Assembly: GCA_027026755.1 (NCBI GenBank)
Contig: JALVNE010000005.1
Span: 1 to 55,045 of the forward strand
Origin: Sedimenticola sp.
GTDB lineage: Bacteria > Pseudomonadota > Gammaproteobacteria > Chromatiales > Chromatiaceae
DNA length: 55,045 bases
Direction of reading: 5' to 3'
Position 1 is the stretch's first letter. Every line of letters begins with the position of its first letter. Of this stretch, positions 1 through 8,651 are shown one piece after another. Made by a program: the position numbers and the translations under genes. The notes under the pieces are model-generated. The model searched no databases, was not told the origin of the DNA, and saw only the letters and a list, made by a program, of their open reading frames with translations.

Positions 1-2
1 TG

Positions 3-1121
3 GACCGTGGTCTGCCTTATACCTCCGGCCCCCAGTGGCTGGCGGAGCAGGTGCTTCAGGGACGCTGGGTGCTGGCGGTGGCGGGCACCCATGGCAAGAC
101 CACCACGGCTTCCATGCTGGCCTGGATCCTGGAGTACGCGGGCCTGTCTCCCGGTTTTCTCATCGGCGGCGTGCCGCGTAATTTCGGCCATTCGGCGCGC
201 CTGGGGGAGACGCCCTTTTTCGTGGTGGAGGCGGACGAGTACGACACTGCTTTCTTCGACAAGCGCAGCAAGTTCGTGCACTACCTGCCCCGCAGCTGCG
301 TGCTCAACAACCTGGAGTTCGACCACGCGGATATCTTCGATGACCTGGCCCAGATTCAGCGCCAGTTTCATCACCTGGTGCGCACCGTGCCCGGCAATGG
401 CCTTATCATCGCGCCGGCGGATGACGCCAATTTGGCTCAGGTGCTGGACATGGGCTGCTGGACGCCGGTGGAACGCTTCTCTGCGTCGGTGACGGCGGAC
501 TGGCAAGTCGGGGACATGGCGCCTGACGGCAGCGCCTTCGAGGTGATCTGCGAGGGCGAACCCGTGGGCCGGGTGGAATGGCGGCTCAGTGGGGAACACA
601 ATGTGAACAACGCCCTGGCCGCCCTGGCCGCCGCCCGCCATGCCGGGGTGCCCGCCAGGCTGGGCATCGAAGCGCTGGCGCGGTTCGAAAACGTCAAGCG
701 GCGCATGGAGCTGCGGGGGGAGGTGGATGGTATCCGGGTGTTCGATGACTTTGCCCATCATCCCACCGCCATTGCCAGCACCCTGGCGGGTTTGCGCAAT
801 CAGGTGGGGGATGGCCGCATCATCGCCGTGCTGGAGCCACGCTCCAACACCATGCGCATGGGCATCCATGCCGAAACCCTGCCGGCTTCCCTTGAGGCGG
901 CGGATCTGGTGCTGCTGTTTGCTCCGCCTTCCCTGGACTGGGATGCGCAAACCGTCATGGCCCCTCTGGGTGGCAAATGCCGGGTGCTGCCGGCCACGGC
1001 AGCCATCATCGAGGCCCTGCGTGACGAGCTTCGCGCCGGGGACACGGTACTGGTGATGAGCAATGGCGGTTTCGAAGACCTGCACGAGCGCATCCTGGCC
1101 ATGCTGGGAGACAGGTCATGA
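3..1121 (+). CDS. mpl: UDP-N-acetylmuramate:L-alanyl-gamma-D-glutamyl-meso-diaminopimelate ligase, 5' truncated
   Basis: The reading frame is open from base 3, so the true start lies before the window; 372 C-terminal residues are visible of a family that is usually about 450. Mpl reattaches the recycled murein tripeptide to UDP-MurNAc in the cytoplasm, an ATP-dependent peptidoglycan recycling step. The Mur-ligase P-loop GTHGKTTT lies about 28 residues into the visible part, followed by the acidic VVEADEYDTAFFDKRSKF stretch typical of Mpl and the later EHNVNNALAA and DDFAHHPTAI motifs of Mur ligases. The GLPYTSGPQWL segment just before the P-loop also fits Mpl rather than MurC. The stop overlaps the ubiX start by ATGA, which suggests translational coupling. 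Confidence 0.95.
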   Translation, partial: DRGLPYTSGPQWLAEQVLQGRWVLAVAGTHGKTTTASMLAWILEYAGLSPGFLIGGVPRNFGHSARLGETPFFVVEADEYDTAFFDKRSKFVHYLPRSCVLNNLEFDHADIFDDLAQIQRQFHHLVRTVPGNGLIIAPADDANLAQVLDMGCWTPVERFSASVTADWQVGDMAPDGSAFEVICEGEPVGRVEWRLSGEHNVNNALAALAAARHAGVPARLGIEALARFENVKRRMELRGEVDGIRVFDDFAHHPTAIASTLAGLRNQVGDGRIIAVLEPRSNTMRMGIHAETLPASLEAADLVLLFAPPSLDWDAQTVMAPLGGKCRVLPATAAIIEALRDELRAGDTVLVMSNGGFEDLHERILAMLGDRS

Positions 1122-1732
1122 GCAGCCGGCCCATTGCCGTGGCTTTCACCGGTGCCTCGGGCATCGCCTATGGCCTGCGCCTGGTGGAATGCCTGCTGCA
1201 CGCGGGCAGGGATGTGCAGTTGCTCTACTCCCAGGCGGCCCAGGTGGTGGCGCGCATGGAGCTGGGTCTGGAACTGCCATCCTCGGCGGAACACTGTGGC
1301 GAGCTGTTGCGCCAGCGTTTTGGCGTGGGGCCGGAGCGGCTGCAGGTGTTTGGCCGCCAGCAGTGGACCGCGCCGGTGGCCAGCGGCTCCAATCCGCCGG
1401 ATGCCCTGGTGGTCTGCCCTTGCACCACCGGCACTCTGGCGTCCATCGCCCGGGGCATCAGCGACGATCTTATCGACCGGGCGGCGGATGTCATGCTCAA
1501 GGAGCGGCGCCAGCTGATTCTGGTGGTGCGCGAGACGCCTTTTTCCGCCATTCATCTGGAGAACATGCTGGCGGTGACCCGCGCCGGCGGCGTGGTGATG
1601 CCGGCCAACCCCGGTTTCTATTATCGTCCGGAGAAGGTGGAGGACCTGGTGGATTTCATGGTGGCGAGGATACTCGACCACCTGGATGTGGAGCATGCTC
1701 TGCTGCCCCGCTGGGGGGCGAGCAGCTCATAG
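1118..1732 (+). CDS. ubiX: Flavin prenyltransferase UbiX
   Basis: The 204-residue product matches the UbiX/Pad1 family in length and motifs. UbiX joins dimethylallyl phosphate to FMN to make prenylated FMN, the cofactor of the UbiD decarboxylase in ubiquinone synthesis. The sequence shows the N-terminal FMN-binding TGASGIAYG (residues 11-19), the CPCTTGTLA motif near 100-108, RETP near 139-142 and the PGFYYRP segment near 165-171, which matches the tyrosine and arginine region that contacts the prenyl phosphate. The start codon overlaps the mpl stop by 4 bases. The mpl-ubiX pairing is common in Gammaproteobacteria (from memory). Confidence 0.95.
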   Translation: MSSRPIAVAFTGASGIAYGLRLVECLLHAGRDVQLLYSQAAQVVARMELGLELPSSAEHCGELLRQRFGVGPERLQVFGRQQWTAPVASGSNPPDALVVCPCTTGTLASIARGISDDLIDRAADVMLKERRQLILVVRETPFSAIHLENMLAVTRAGGVVMPANPGFYYRPEKVEDLVDFMVARILDHLDVEHALLPRWGASSS

Positions 1733-1741
1733 CACTTCCTG

Positions 1742-2707
1742 CTACAGCAGGAAGAAAGCGGCCGCAAAGGCCGCCGCGGCTGAAATGATGGAAATAATAG
1801 CGGATTTCATCAGCAGGCTGCCCTGCAGGGCGGATACCTTTTTCTCCATTTCCTTGAGGCGGGCATCTGTGTTCTTGCGTGTGTCCCGGATGCTGTCCTT
1901 GAGGTCCGCAAGGCGCCCGTTGAGCAGCTCTTCCATCTTTGCATGGACCTCGGTGGTCAGCTCGGTGCGCAGGCGGCCTTCCCATTCCTTGATGTCGTCC
2001 AGGCCGGTTTCCACCTGCTGACGCAAAGCTTCGAGCTGGATGCGGTGGTTGCCGGCATCCATGGACATTTGTTCCTTGACCTTGGCAGCGATGCGTTCGT
2101 CTATTTTTTTCAGGTTGTCATGCAGGGGCCGCAATCTTGCCTCGCTGGAGCGGGCGAATTCGCCCAGCTTCTGCGCCATGTTGTGTTCCACAGAGGAAAC
2201 CTTATGTTCCACAGAGGAGACGTCTTTGCGAACTGCGTTCAGCATCGCCTCGACCTGGGCCACGATGGCGTCAACGTCCACAGCGGGGGCGGCCTCCTGG
2301 GGCGTGGGCACCTGCTCTTCCGGCTCTGCCACCGACTCGGGCACGGGTTGAACATCGATGGTGGCCAGCATGGCCTGGAGTTTGTCGGCCTGGGGTGGCT
2401 TGGTGAGTACGCCAATGGCGCCAGCTTCCCTGGCCATTTCCTCCAGCTTCTCCCCTTCGTTGCCCGTGCACAGGACAACGGGAATATGCGAGGTCTTTTC
2501 ATTGCTGGTGATGGCCGTGGTGGCGGCAATGCCCCCCATGCCTGGCATGGACTGGTCCATGAACACGATATCGATGTCTTCCGTGGCGATCTTGTCCAAG
2601 GCTTCCTCCCCGGAAGCCGCCATTTCGACCTCCAGTCCCTGATCCTTGAGCAGCTTTCCCATGGCGAATCGGGCTGCCTTGGAATCATCTACCAGTAATA
2701 CCTTCAT
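1742..2707 (-). CDS. Receiver domain protein with long coiled coil and C-terminal membrane anchor
   Basis: The 321-residue product begins with a CheY-like receiver domain (about 1-118): acidic pair D7/D8, phosphoacceptor D51 in FMDQSMPGMGG, T81 and K103 of LTKPP. A Pro/Glu-rich linker (about 120-145) leads into a long, charged, probably coiled-coil region (about 147-296). The last 25 residues (297-321) are a hydrophobic Ala/Ile/Phe stretch ending at the stop codon, so the protein looks tail-anchored with the receiver in the cytoplasm. No output domain is recognisable. A 21-bp in-frame DNA repeat (copies at 2184 and 2205) encodes two successive SSVEH heptads. No kinase gene is adjacent. The function is unknown; phosphorylation-controlled scaffolding at the membrane is a guess. 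Confidence 0.8.
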   Translation of the reverse strand: MKVLLVDDSKAARFAMGKLLKDQGLEVEMAASGEEALDKIATEDIDIVFMDQSMPGMGGIAATTAITSNEKTSHIPVVLCTGNEGEKLEEMAREAGAIGVLTKPPQADKLQAMLATIDVQPVPESVAEPEEQVPTPQEAAPAVDVDAIVAQVEAMLNAVRKDVSSVEHKVSSVEHNMAQKLGEFARSSEARLRPLHDNLKKIDERIAAKVKEQMSMDAGNHRIQLEALRQQVETGLDDIKEWEGRLRTELTTEVHAKMEELLNGRLADLKDSIRDTRKNTDARLKEMEKKVSALQGSLLMKSAIISIISAAAAFAAAFFLL

Positions 2708-2732
2708 TCTTGTCTCCGTTAGGGTGCTGGGA

Positions 2733-2751
2733 GCCGGGTTGTCAACCCGGC
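2733..2751. other. Perfect 8-bp inverted repeat in the leader of the receiver gene
   Basis: GCCGGGTT and AACCCGGC are separated by GTC, about 25 bases upstream of the receiver-protein start on the minus strand. It could be an operator or an mRNA hairpin near the ribosome binding site. The rest of the 2752-2991 gap shows no convincing gene. Confidence 0.4.
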
Positions 2752-2991
2752 AAGGAATATATCGTCCTCAGCCGCCCTTTCTTTTAATTATCAATTTGTT
2801 GGGTGCTCCAAACGGGCCCGTATCTGCGTTGCGATTTTCGACAAAGACGTACCACTGCCTGCAAGCGGCGCCTTGGCAGGCGTCCTGTTTGCAGCACCGA
2901 GGGCGGCATAATTGGTCGCCGGATTGATAGTTATACTACAAGCAGGCCGGCAAGCCACCTGTGCATGCGCAAAAATGTGAAACCGGTGAAA

Positions 2992-4962
2992 TCATTGTCC
3001 TTCGATGAGTGGCGATTTGCGCCAGACCAGCAGCAGCTGTCCGCCCCTGACTACACGCTGTCCCAGTTCCGGGGCGTCGAGATCCTGTTTCAACCGGTTC
3101 AGCAGGGTGTGTCCATCCCGGCGGTCCCTGGGCCAGGCCAGCAGTCCCAGCCATTGTTTTTTCTCCTGCATGACGGCCTCTCCCAACCAGATGGGCTGGC
3201 CGGTTTCTTCCAGCAGCCACTCCCCGGGCCAGAAGTAGATGACCTCACGCCGTTCGCCGGTGGCTCTTGCCAGCACCAGGGCTGACATGCGTCCTCCATG
3301 ACTATGCGGCAGCAGGGGCAGCGCCTGCAGGTCGCCGGTGGTGGCCAGCATCTTCAGCCATTCCAGGCCATGGGCCGGGGTCGCTGTCTTCCAGCCGGTT
3401 TCCTCCAGCCTGGCGACCAGCATCTTCAGCGGCCCGGCGTACTGCAGATTCAGGGGGTGGTCCTTGCGTTGCAGAATATCACGGCGCCAGGCGGGAAGCC
3501 TGCGCCAGCCGCCGTTGCGCCATTCCTCCAGGCTCATGCTGCCCTGCACCTGCGGGGTGAAGGGCCGCGGAGGCGGGGCCTGTACTCCCAAGGCAGAGGC
3601 CGCGCCCAGCAAGACTACGCTCAGGCCGGTGATCAGGGCCAGCCTGCCGCCAAGGGGGTGATCCTGCACATGGGTGCGATAGGCCATGCCCACGGCGGTG
3701 GTCCAGATGATACCGCCGCCCAGGGCCTGCAGCACTGCCAGCAGGCCGGAGCCCAGGTAGAGCTGGGCCAGCATCACCGCCATGACCAGTACGCTGGCGG
3801 TGGAATAGATACGCCAGCGGCGCGGATGGGCCAGGGGGGTGGCCACCAGCACGGCGGCCATGCCGAAGAACAGGGTGGCGCGCAGCACATAGACATCGGG
3901 CAGGGCCGCCAGCAGGGACGGATTGTGGCGCATCAGGGCCTCTAGGGCGATGCTCAGCAGCCAGACGCTGCCACAGGCCGCCAGCCAGTGGCGGGCGGCC
4001 CGGCGGTGCCTGGCGATCCACAGCACCAGGGACACCACCAGCAGCATCGCCAGGGTGGCGCTCTTGTCCGCCATGGCGGACAGAGCCAGCATGATGTGAT
4101 CCCCAACAGGGTTGGCCAGGCTCTGCAGGCCCAGATGCAGGGCCTTGTCCGCTACCAGCAGGGAGGTGGCGGGCAGCAGGGCGATGATGGCCAGGAGCAG
4201 GCTGGCCAGCACCAGCAGGCCGGCGAGCATGGCCAGGCCCCCGGATTCCGGGTGAGCGGGGTCCCCCAGGGCGCGCGCGATATGGTTCAGTTTGGGGTGA
4301 CGTTCTCCGAAGCCGAGAATCCACTGCACCAGTTCCTTGCCGTGGGGCTGGATGAGCAGAAACAGGCGGTGGGACAGCCAGGCCAGGAACCACAGGCTGG
4401 CCAGCAGCAGCACCAGCAGGATCACCAGGCGCAGGGCCACTTCCGAGGCCAGCTCCATGGACGCGCCGAAGGCCATGCCGGGCAGCAGATAGGCGGGAGC
4501 CCAGACCAGCGCGGAGGCGATGTTGGCCAGAAGAAAGGCCCCGGTGGACATGTTCATCATGCCCGCCACCAGGGGAATCACCGCCCGCACCGGGCCGAAG
4601 AAGCGGCCGATGGCCACGCTCTTGCCACCGTAGCGTTGGAAGAAGGCCATGCCCTTTTCCAGCATGGCCGGGTGCCGGTTGAAGGGCCACAGGCGGGTGA
4701 GCTGGTTCTGGTAATGCCTGCCCAGCCAGAAGCTCAGGCCGTCACCGGCCACGGCCCCCAGCACCGCCCAGAGCACCATGGCCTGAAAGTCCAGGGCGCC
4801 AGCCCCGATGAGGGCGCCCACGGCAAACATCACCGCCACCCCGGGCACCACCATGCCCACCACCGCCAGGGATTCGGCGAAGGCCATGAGGAATACGATG
4901 ACGCCAGCCCAGTGGGGGTTGGCGCTCACCCATTCCAGGAGCTGCCGGAAGGTGTCGGTCAA
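2992..4962 (-). CDS. DedA / PAP2-like / LssY C-terminal membrane protein
   Basis: The 656-residue integral membrane protein has three parts. Residues 1 to about 210 are a DedA domain, with an FAES start, the GAVAGDGLSFWLGRHYQ segment and GRFFGPVRAVIPLVAGMM; DedA proteins are membrane transporters thought to flip undecaprenyl phosphate or phospholipids. About 240-450 is a multi-helix region laid out like a PAP2 lipid phosphatase, and about 470-656 resembles the soluble LssY C-terminal domain. The PAP2 catalytic signature appears lost: the expected PSGH position reads PDVY, and the SR-x5-H-x3-D block reads AQLYLGSGLLAVL. The overall order is that of the LssY-type bifunctional family, so the fusion is known but this copy probably lacks phosphatase activity. 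No operon partner is adjacent. Confidence 0.82.
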   Translation of the reverse strand: MTDTFRQLLEWVSANPHWAGVIVFLMAFAESLAVVGMVVPGVAVMFAVGALIGAGALDFQAMVLWAVLGAVAGDGLSFWLGRHYQNQLTRLWPFNRHPAMLEKGMAFFQRYGGKSVAIGRFFGPVRAVIPLVAGMMNMSTGAFLLANIASALVWAPAYLLPGMAFGASMELASEVALRLVILLVLLLASLWFLAWLSHRLFLLIQPHGKELVQWILGFGERHPKLNHIARALGDPAHPESGGLAMLAGLLVLASLLLAIIALLPATSLLVADKALHLGLQSLANPVGDHIMLALSAMADKSATLAMLLVVSLVLWIARHRRAARHWLAACGSVWLLSIALEALMRHNPSLLAALPDVYVLRATLFFGMAAVLVATPLAHPRRWRIYSTASVLVMAVMLAQLYLGSGLLAVLQALGGGIIWTTAVGMAYRTHVQDHPLGGRLALITGLSVVLLGAASALGVQAPPPRPFTPQVQGSMSLEEWRNGGWRRLPAWRRDILQRKDHPLNLQYAGPLKMLVARLEETGWKTATPAHGLEWLKMLATTGDLQALPLLPHSHGGRMSALVLARATGERREVIYFWPGEWLLEETGQPIWLGEAVMQEKKQWLGLLAWPRDRRDGHTLLNRLKQDLDAPELGQRVVRGGQLLLVWRKSPLIEGQ

Positions 4963-5117
4963 GGTCAGATTTCCTGTTTGAACTGGTTTGTAAGTTCGAC
5001 CATGGGGTCTAACCTGAACATTTCACCCGGTCGCTGAAAAGATATTCTATCTTGCTGAACCTCATGAAGAACTTTGAATATTAGATATAGTGCTTACCGT
5101 ACATCGCTGTGGTGGAT

Positions 5118-5227
5118 GGGGTCGGAGTCAAATGGGGCGGATGTCGGGAAATTCCGGTGGCATGGAGATAGATTCGATCCCGTTCCTTGTAACACTTGGA
5201 TGGAATGTGACTCCGACCCCTTTGCAC
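5118..5227 (+). repeat. MITE-like palindromic element, copy 1
   Basis: The ends are perfect 13-base inverted repeats: GGGGTCGGAGTCA at 5118-5130 and TGACTCCGACCCC at 5208-5220. Homology with the second copy (9570-9677, opposite orientation) continues to TTTGCAC at 5221-5227. The interior also aligns with the reverse complement of copy 2 apart from scattered substitutions and a 2-base indel, so both are members of one non-coding family. No transposase is encoded. It occupies the 4963-5240 gap between the DedA/LssY gene and hemL; the rest of that gap shows nothing recognisable. Confidence 0.85.
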
Positions 5228-5240
5228 TAAAACATAATGT

Positions 5241-6521
5241 CTAGAGGCTGGCGTAAGCCCTGCGCGCTGCGGCCAGGGTGGCTTCCAGGTCCTCGTCGCT
5301 GTGAGCCGCGGAGACAAAACCCGCCTCGAAGGCGGAAGGCGCCAGGTACACCCCTTCATCCAGCATGGCGTGGAAGAAGCGCTTGAACTTGTCCTGGTCG
5401 CAGGCCGTGGCGCCAGCGAAGTCCGTCACCTTGTCGGCATCGGAGAAAAACAGGCCGAACATGCCCCCCACATGGTTTTCCGTGACCGCCACACCGGCGT
5501 CCCGCCCGGCTTCCACCAGGCCGTTAATGAGCTTTGCGGTCTTGTCCCCCAGGGTCTCGAAGAAGCCGGGGGCGGAAATCAGCTCCAGGGTCTTGAGTCC
5601 CGCCGCCATGGCCACGGGGTTGCCGGACAGGGTGCCGGCCTGATAGACCGGTCCCAGGGGCGCGATTTTCTCCATGATTTCACGCTTGCCGCCAAAGGCG
5701 CCCACGGGCATGCCGCCGCCGATGACCTTGCCCAGGGTGGTCAGATCCGGGGTGATGCCGTACAAGCCCTGCACCCCGCCCAGGCCCACGCGGAAGCCGG
5801 TCATGACCTCGTCGAAGATGAGCACCGTGCCGTACTGGTCGCAGACCTCGCGCAGGCCTTCCAGGAAGCCGGGCACCGGGGGGATGCAGTTCATGTTCCC
5901 CGCCACCGGCTCGACGATGATGCAGGCCACTTCTTCACCGATCTGGCTGAAGGCTTCCCTGACCTGCTCCAGATTGTTGTAGTCCAGGGTGATGGTCTGC
6001 TCCGCCAGGCAGGCGGGCACGCCGGGGGAGGAAGGCTCGCCCAGGGTCAGGGCGCCGGAGCCGGCCTTGACCAGCAGGGCGTCCGAATGGCCGTGATAGC
6101 AGCCTTCGAACTTGACGATCTTGTCCCGTCCCGTGTAACCCCGGGCCAGGCGGATGGCGGACATGGTGGCTTCGGTGCCGGAGGACACCATGCGCACCAT
6201 TTCTATGGAAGGCACCAACTCGCAGACCTTGTCCGCAATACGGATCTCCAGCTCCGTGGGGGCGCCGAAGGACAGGCCCCGGGGCACGGCCTGCTGCACG
6301 GCCTCGATGACCTCAGGATGAGCATGGCCCAGGATCATGGGGCCCCAGGAGCCCACATAGTCGATGTAGCGGCGGCCTTCGGAATCGAAGATATAGGCGC
6401 CGCTGGCGTGGTCGATGAACACCGGGTCACCGCCCACGCCCTTGAAGGCGCGCACGGGGGAGTTCACTCCGCCGGGAATATGTTGCTGGGCTTTTTCGAA
6501 GAGTTCGTGGGATGTGCTCAT
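5241..6521 (-). CDS. hemL: Glutamate-1-semialdehyde 2,1-aminomutase
   Basis: The 426-residue PLP enzyme converts glutamate-1-semialdehyde to 5-aminolevulinate, the tetrapyrrole precursor of the C5 pathway. The PLP lysine falls at K265 in [18 protein letters not shown], the same position as in E. coli. Also visible are [11 protein letters not shown] near 16-26, [15 protein letters not shown] near 113-127, the YHGHSD motif and [11 protein letters not shown] near 236-246. The ATG at 6521 was chosen because it overlaps the thiE stop by 4 bases (ATGA) and gives the usual family length; the frame is open further upstream but that part lies inside thiE. It is the last gene of thiD-thiE-hemL. Confidence 0.97.
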   Translation of the reverse strand: MSTSHELFEKAQQHIPGGVNSPVRAFKGVGGDPVFIDHASGAYIFDSEGRRYIDYVGSWGPMILGHAHPEVIEAVQQAVPRGLSFGAPTELEIRIADKVCELVPSIEMVRMVSSGTEATMSAIRLARGYTGRDKIVKFEGCYHGHSDALLVKAGSGALTLGEPSSPGVPACLAEQTITLDYNNLEQVREAFSQIGEEVACIIVEPVAGNMNCIPPVPGFLEGLREVCDQYGTVLIFDEVMTGFRVGLGGVQGLYGITPDLTTLGKVIGGGMPVGAFGGKREIMEKIAPLGPVYQAGTLSGNPVAMAAGLKTLELISAPGFFETLGDKTAKLINGLVEAGRDAGVAVTENHVGGMFGLFFSDADKVTDFAGATACDQDKFKRFFHAMLDEGVYLAPSAFEAGFVSAAHSDEDLEATLAAARRAYASL

Positions 6522-7153
6522 GGCTTTCCTCGGAATGCTTGGAATTGTTGGGCGATGGCGCGGGCTGTGCCGGCAATGTCTGCCTGACCGAACAGCCCCT
6601 GGATCATGGCCAGCATGTCCACGCCGGTTTCGATGACGGATGGAGCATTTTCCGGGGTTATGCCGCCGATGGCAACCAGGGGCAGCGACAGCTCGGCCCG
6701 CGCCCTGCGCAGCAGTGCCAGCCCGGCATTGCGTGCTTTGGGTTTGGTGGACGAGGGAAAGATCGCGCCGAAGGCCAGGTAGTCCGCCCCGGCCGCGGCG
6801 GCCCGGCGGGCGCGGGCCAGGTCGTTGTAGCAGGAGATGCCGATGATGACGCCGGCGCCCAGGCGCGCCCGGGCTTCTTCCAGGGCGGTATCGTCCTCGC
6901 CCAGATGCACGCCCCGGGCGCTGCTGGCCCGGCACAGTTCGACGTCATCGTTGATGATGAACAAGGCGTCATGGGCCTTGCACAGTTCGCCCAGGGACAG
7001 CGCCTCGGCCAGGCGGCGCTCCCGGTCGGCGGACTTGTCCCGGTACTGGAGAATGCGGGCGCCTCCCCGCAGGGCGGCTGCGGCTTGTTCCAGCAGTTTC
7101 CGGCCATGCAGACCGTCGGGGGTGATGGCGTAGAGTCCGTGCAGCTCGTTCAT
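6518..7153 (-). CDS. thiE: Thiamine-phosphate synthase
   Basis: The 211-residue TIM-barrel enzyme couples HMP pyrophosphate with thiazole phosphate to form thiamine monophosphate. Motifs in order are [10 protein letters not shown] (pyrophosphate and Mg binding), [39 protein letters not shown] and [10 protein letters not shown], all typical of ThiE. The start at 7153 overlaps the thiD stop by ATGA and the stop overlaps the hemL start by ATGA, so the three genes are almost certainly one coupled transcript. I see no TPP riboswitch upstream of the operon. Confidence 0.96.
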   Translation of the reverse strand: MNELHGLYAITPDGLHGRKLLEQAAAALRGGARILQYRDKSADRERRLAEALSLGELCKAHDALFIINDDVELCRASSARGVHLGEDDTALEEARARLGAGVIIGISCYNDLARARRAAAAGADYLAFGAIFPSSTKPKARNAGLALLRRARAELSLPLVAIGGITPENAPSVIETGVDMLAMIQGLFGQADIAGTARAIAQQFQAFRGKP

Positions 7154-7917
7154 GGGCAGCGTCCGGGCAGCAGCTGTCCCCGGCCCGGCTGAAAGGCGCG
7201 CTGCAGGGCGTTCCAGGTATAGTGCTGGGCGGCGTCCACGGCGGCTTCCAGGTCTTTTCCCCGGGCCAGCCCTGCGGCCACGGCCGAGGCCAGGGTGCAG
7301 CCGGAACCATGGTAGCTGCCGGGCAGTTTGGGCCATTGCCAGTGGCGGATGTGTTTTTCCCGATACAGGCTGTTGGTCAGCCTGCCATGCTCGGACTCGT
7401 CCGCGCCGGTGATGAGAATGGCCGGACAGCCTTTTTCACTCAGGACGCGGGCGCAGTCGTCCGGCGTCGTCTCCCCGCTCAGTTCCCGGGCTTCGCGCCG
7501 GTTGGGGGTGATGAGGCTGGCCAGGGGCAGCAGGGGGCCAAGGATATCCGCGGGACTCATGGCCTGGCCAGCGCCGGAGGCCAGCACCGGGTCCAGCACC
7601 AGGGGGATATCCGGCAGGGTTTCCGCCAGGTGCCGGACCACCCTGGCAGCGCCAGGGCCGCCCAGCAGCCCCACTTTGATGACGGAAATGCGGTAGTCGT
7701 CCAGGATGCGCTGTGCCTGCTGCCCCAGCAGGGTTTCGGGCACCGGATGGACGCCATGGACCCGGCGGCTGTCCTGCTCCGTCAGGCAGCTCACCAGGGG
7801 GGCGGCATGGCAGCCCAGGGCCGCCAGCGTCTCGATATCGGCCTGGATGCCGGCGCCGCCGCCGGGATCATGTCCGGAAAGGCAGAGTACAACGGGTTTT
7901 TGGTCTTTGTGCGCCAT
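7150..7917 (-). CDS. thiD: Hydroxymethylpyrimidine/phosphomethylpyrimidine kinase
   Basis: The 255-residue ribokinase-fold kinase phosphorylates HMP and then HMP phosphate to supply ThiE with HMP pyrophosphate. It shows SGHDPGGGAGIQADI near residues 14-28, LDPVLASGAG in the middle, ITPNRREA and the C-terminal anion-hole motif GSGCTLASAVAAGLARG. It is the first gene of thiD-thiE-hemL and the closest downstream gene to the palindromes at 8004-8021. The thiamine and heme precursor genes are grouped this way in several Gammaproteobacteria (from memory). Confidence 0.95.
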   Translation of the reverse strand: MAHKDQKPVVLCLSGHDPGGGAGIQADIETLAALGCHAAPLVSCLTEQDSRRVHGVHPVPETLLGQQAQRILDDYRISVIKVGLLGGPGAARVVRHLAETLPDIPLVLDPVLASGAGQAMSPADILGPLLPLASLITPNRREARELSGETTPDDCARVLSEKGCPAILITGADESEHGRLTNSLYREKHIRHWQWPKLPGSYHGSGCTLASAVAAGLARGKDLEAAVDAAQHYTWNALQRAFQPGRGQLLPGRCP

Positions 7918-8003
7918 CTTGCGTGCGTCGATTTGTTCAGACTGGCGTCCGAAGCTGTCCTTTCAGGTAAAGAATGGGGTGTTACGAAGCAGAACCATGA
8001 AAA

Positions 8004-8021
8004 TGGTCTACAATTAGACCA
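8004..8021. promoter_or_regulatory. 18-bp palindrome, candidate operator
   Basis: TGGTCTA and TAGACCA are separated by CAAT, forming a perfect dyad in the divergent region between thiD (-) and the DUF5063-like gene (+). A strong GGAGG at 8029-8033 followed by two ATGs (8037 and 8040) lies just to the right, but that frame ends after 17 codons. The layout looks like the promoter and start of a lost self-regulated gene, or a leader for the (+) operon. The regulator is unknown. Confidence 0.4.
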
Positions 8022-8077
8022 CATTTACGGAGGCTGATGATGCCGGGGGCTGGTATCCCGGCTTCAGTTCCGTTCCA

Positions 8078-8099
8078 GAGTTTCCCCTAGAGTGAACTC
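8078..8099. promoter_or_regulatory. Imperfect 22-bp dyad, candidate MerR-type site
   Basis: GAGTT and AACTC flank a 12-base core containing CTAG; 16 of 22 positions are symmetric. Dyads of this shape overlap elongated-spacer promoters controlled by MerR-family activators. No MerR gene is visible in the window, so the assignment is weak. It lies about 75 bases upstream of the DUF5063-like gene. Confidence 0.25.
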
Positions 8100-8172
8100 C
8101 CTCCAAGGACCGGTTATTCGATTGTTTTCGATTCCAGTTTGAGTTTGTTTGCCACAGCGAACAGGTGTGCCC

Positions 8173-8649
8173 ATGACCGCCGAATTTGAAAACCTGCGCC
8201 GCATCGCCAGTGAATACTGCCGCATCATCGAATCCGTGGGGGATGACCGTGGGCAGTGGCTGAAGCAGGTGTTCAGGATACTGCCCCAGCTGCATGCGGC
8301 CATTACCGTGGTGCTGGAACAGGAGAGCGCCGATGGCAGGCCGGTGGAAGCCAATCTCGAACAGCGTTTTTCCCTGTTCACCAAGCTGCACCAGCTGTTG
8401 GGGGAAAAGGACGCTTACTGGATGGAATACGATCTGGGCCGCGAAGAATGCCGCAGCGGCAGTCTGGCGGATGATCTCACGGATATCTATTGCGAACTCA
8501 AGCAGGGACTGACGTTGCTGGAGGAGGAGAAATCCGACCCCGAGGACATCCTGAGCAACTGGCGGGCGGGTTACCGTATCCACTGGGGCAGACACCTGGT
8601 GGATGCCGAGCGCCATCTCTACGATCTCTCATGCCGAGGACATATCTGA
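8173..8649 (+). CDS. DUF5063-like protein
   Basis: The product is 158 residues, probably soluble and helical, with no signal peptide or membrane segment. It carries a pattern I associate with DUF5063: an N-terminal YCRIIES segment, YWMEYDLG in the middle, the SLADDLTDIYCELKQGL motif and a C-terminal RIHWGRHLVDAERHLYDL. The biochemical role is unknown. The ATG at 8173 has AGGTG upstream; an in-frame start 24 bases earlier is possible. Its stop lies 2 bases before the start chosen for the cytochrome gene, which suggests cotranscription. Confidence 0.7.
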   Translation: MTAEFENLRRIASEYCRIIESVGDDRGQWLKQVFRILPQLHAAITVVLEQESADGRPVEANLEQRFSLFTKLHQLLGEKDAYWMEYDLGREECRSGSLADDLTDIYCELKQGLTLLEEEKSDPEDILSNWRAGYRIHWGRHLVDAERHLYDLSCRGHI

Positions 8650-8651
8650 AC

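Noticed and set aside
6522..6935. Extension of hemL upstream to a 564-residue protein
   Set aside because: The extra 138 residues lie inside thiE in another frame, are Arg/Gly/Pro-rich and have no hemL homology; the ATG at 6521 gives the standard 426 residues.
7918..8172. A TPP riboswitch upstream of thiD
   Set aside because: No CUGAGA/ACCUGA-type thi-box elements are visible on the minus strand; only the palindromes described are seen.
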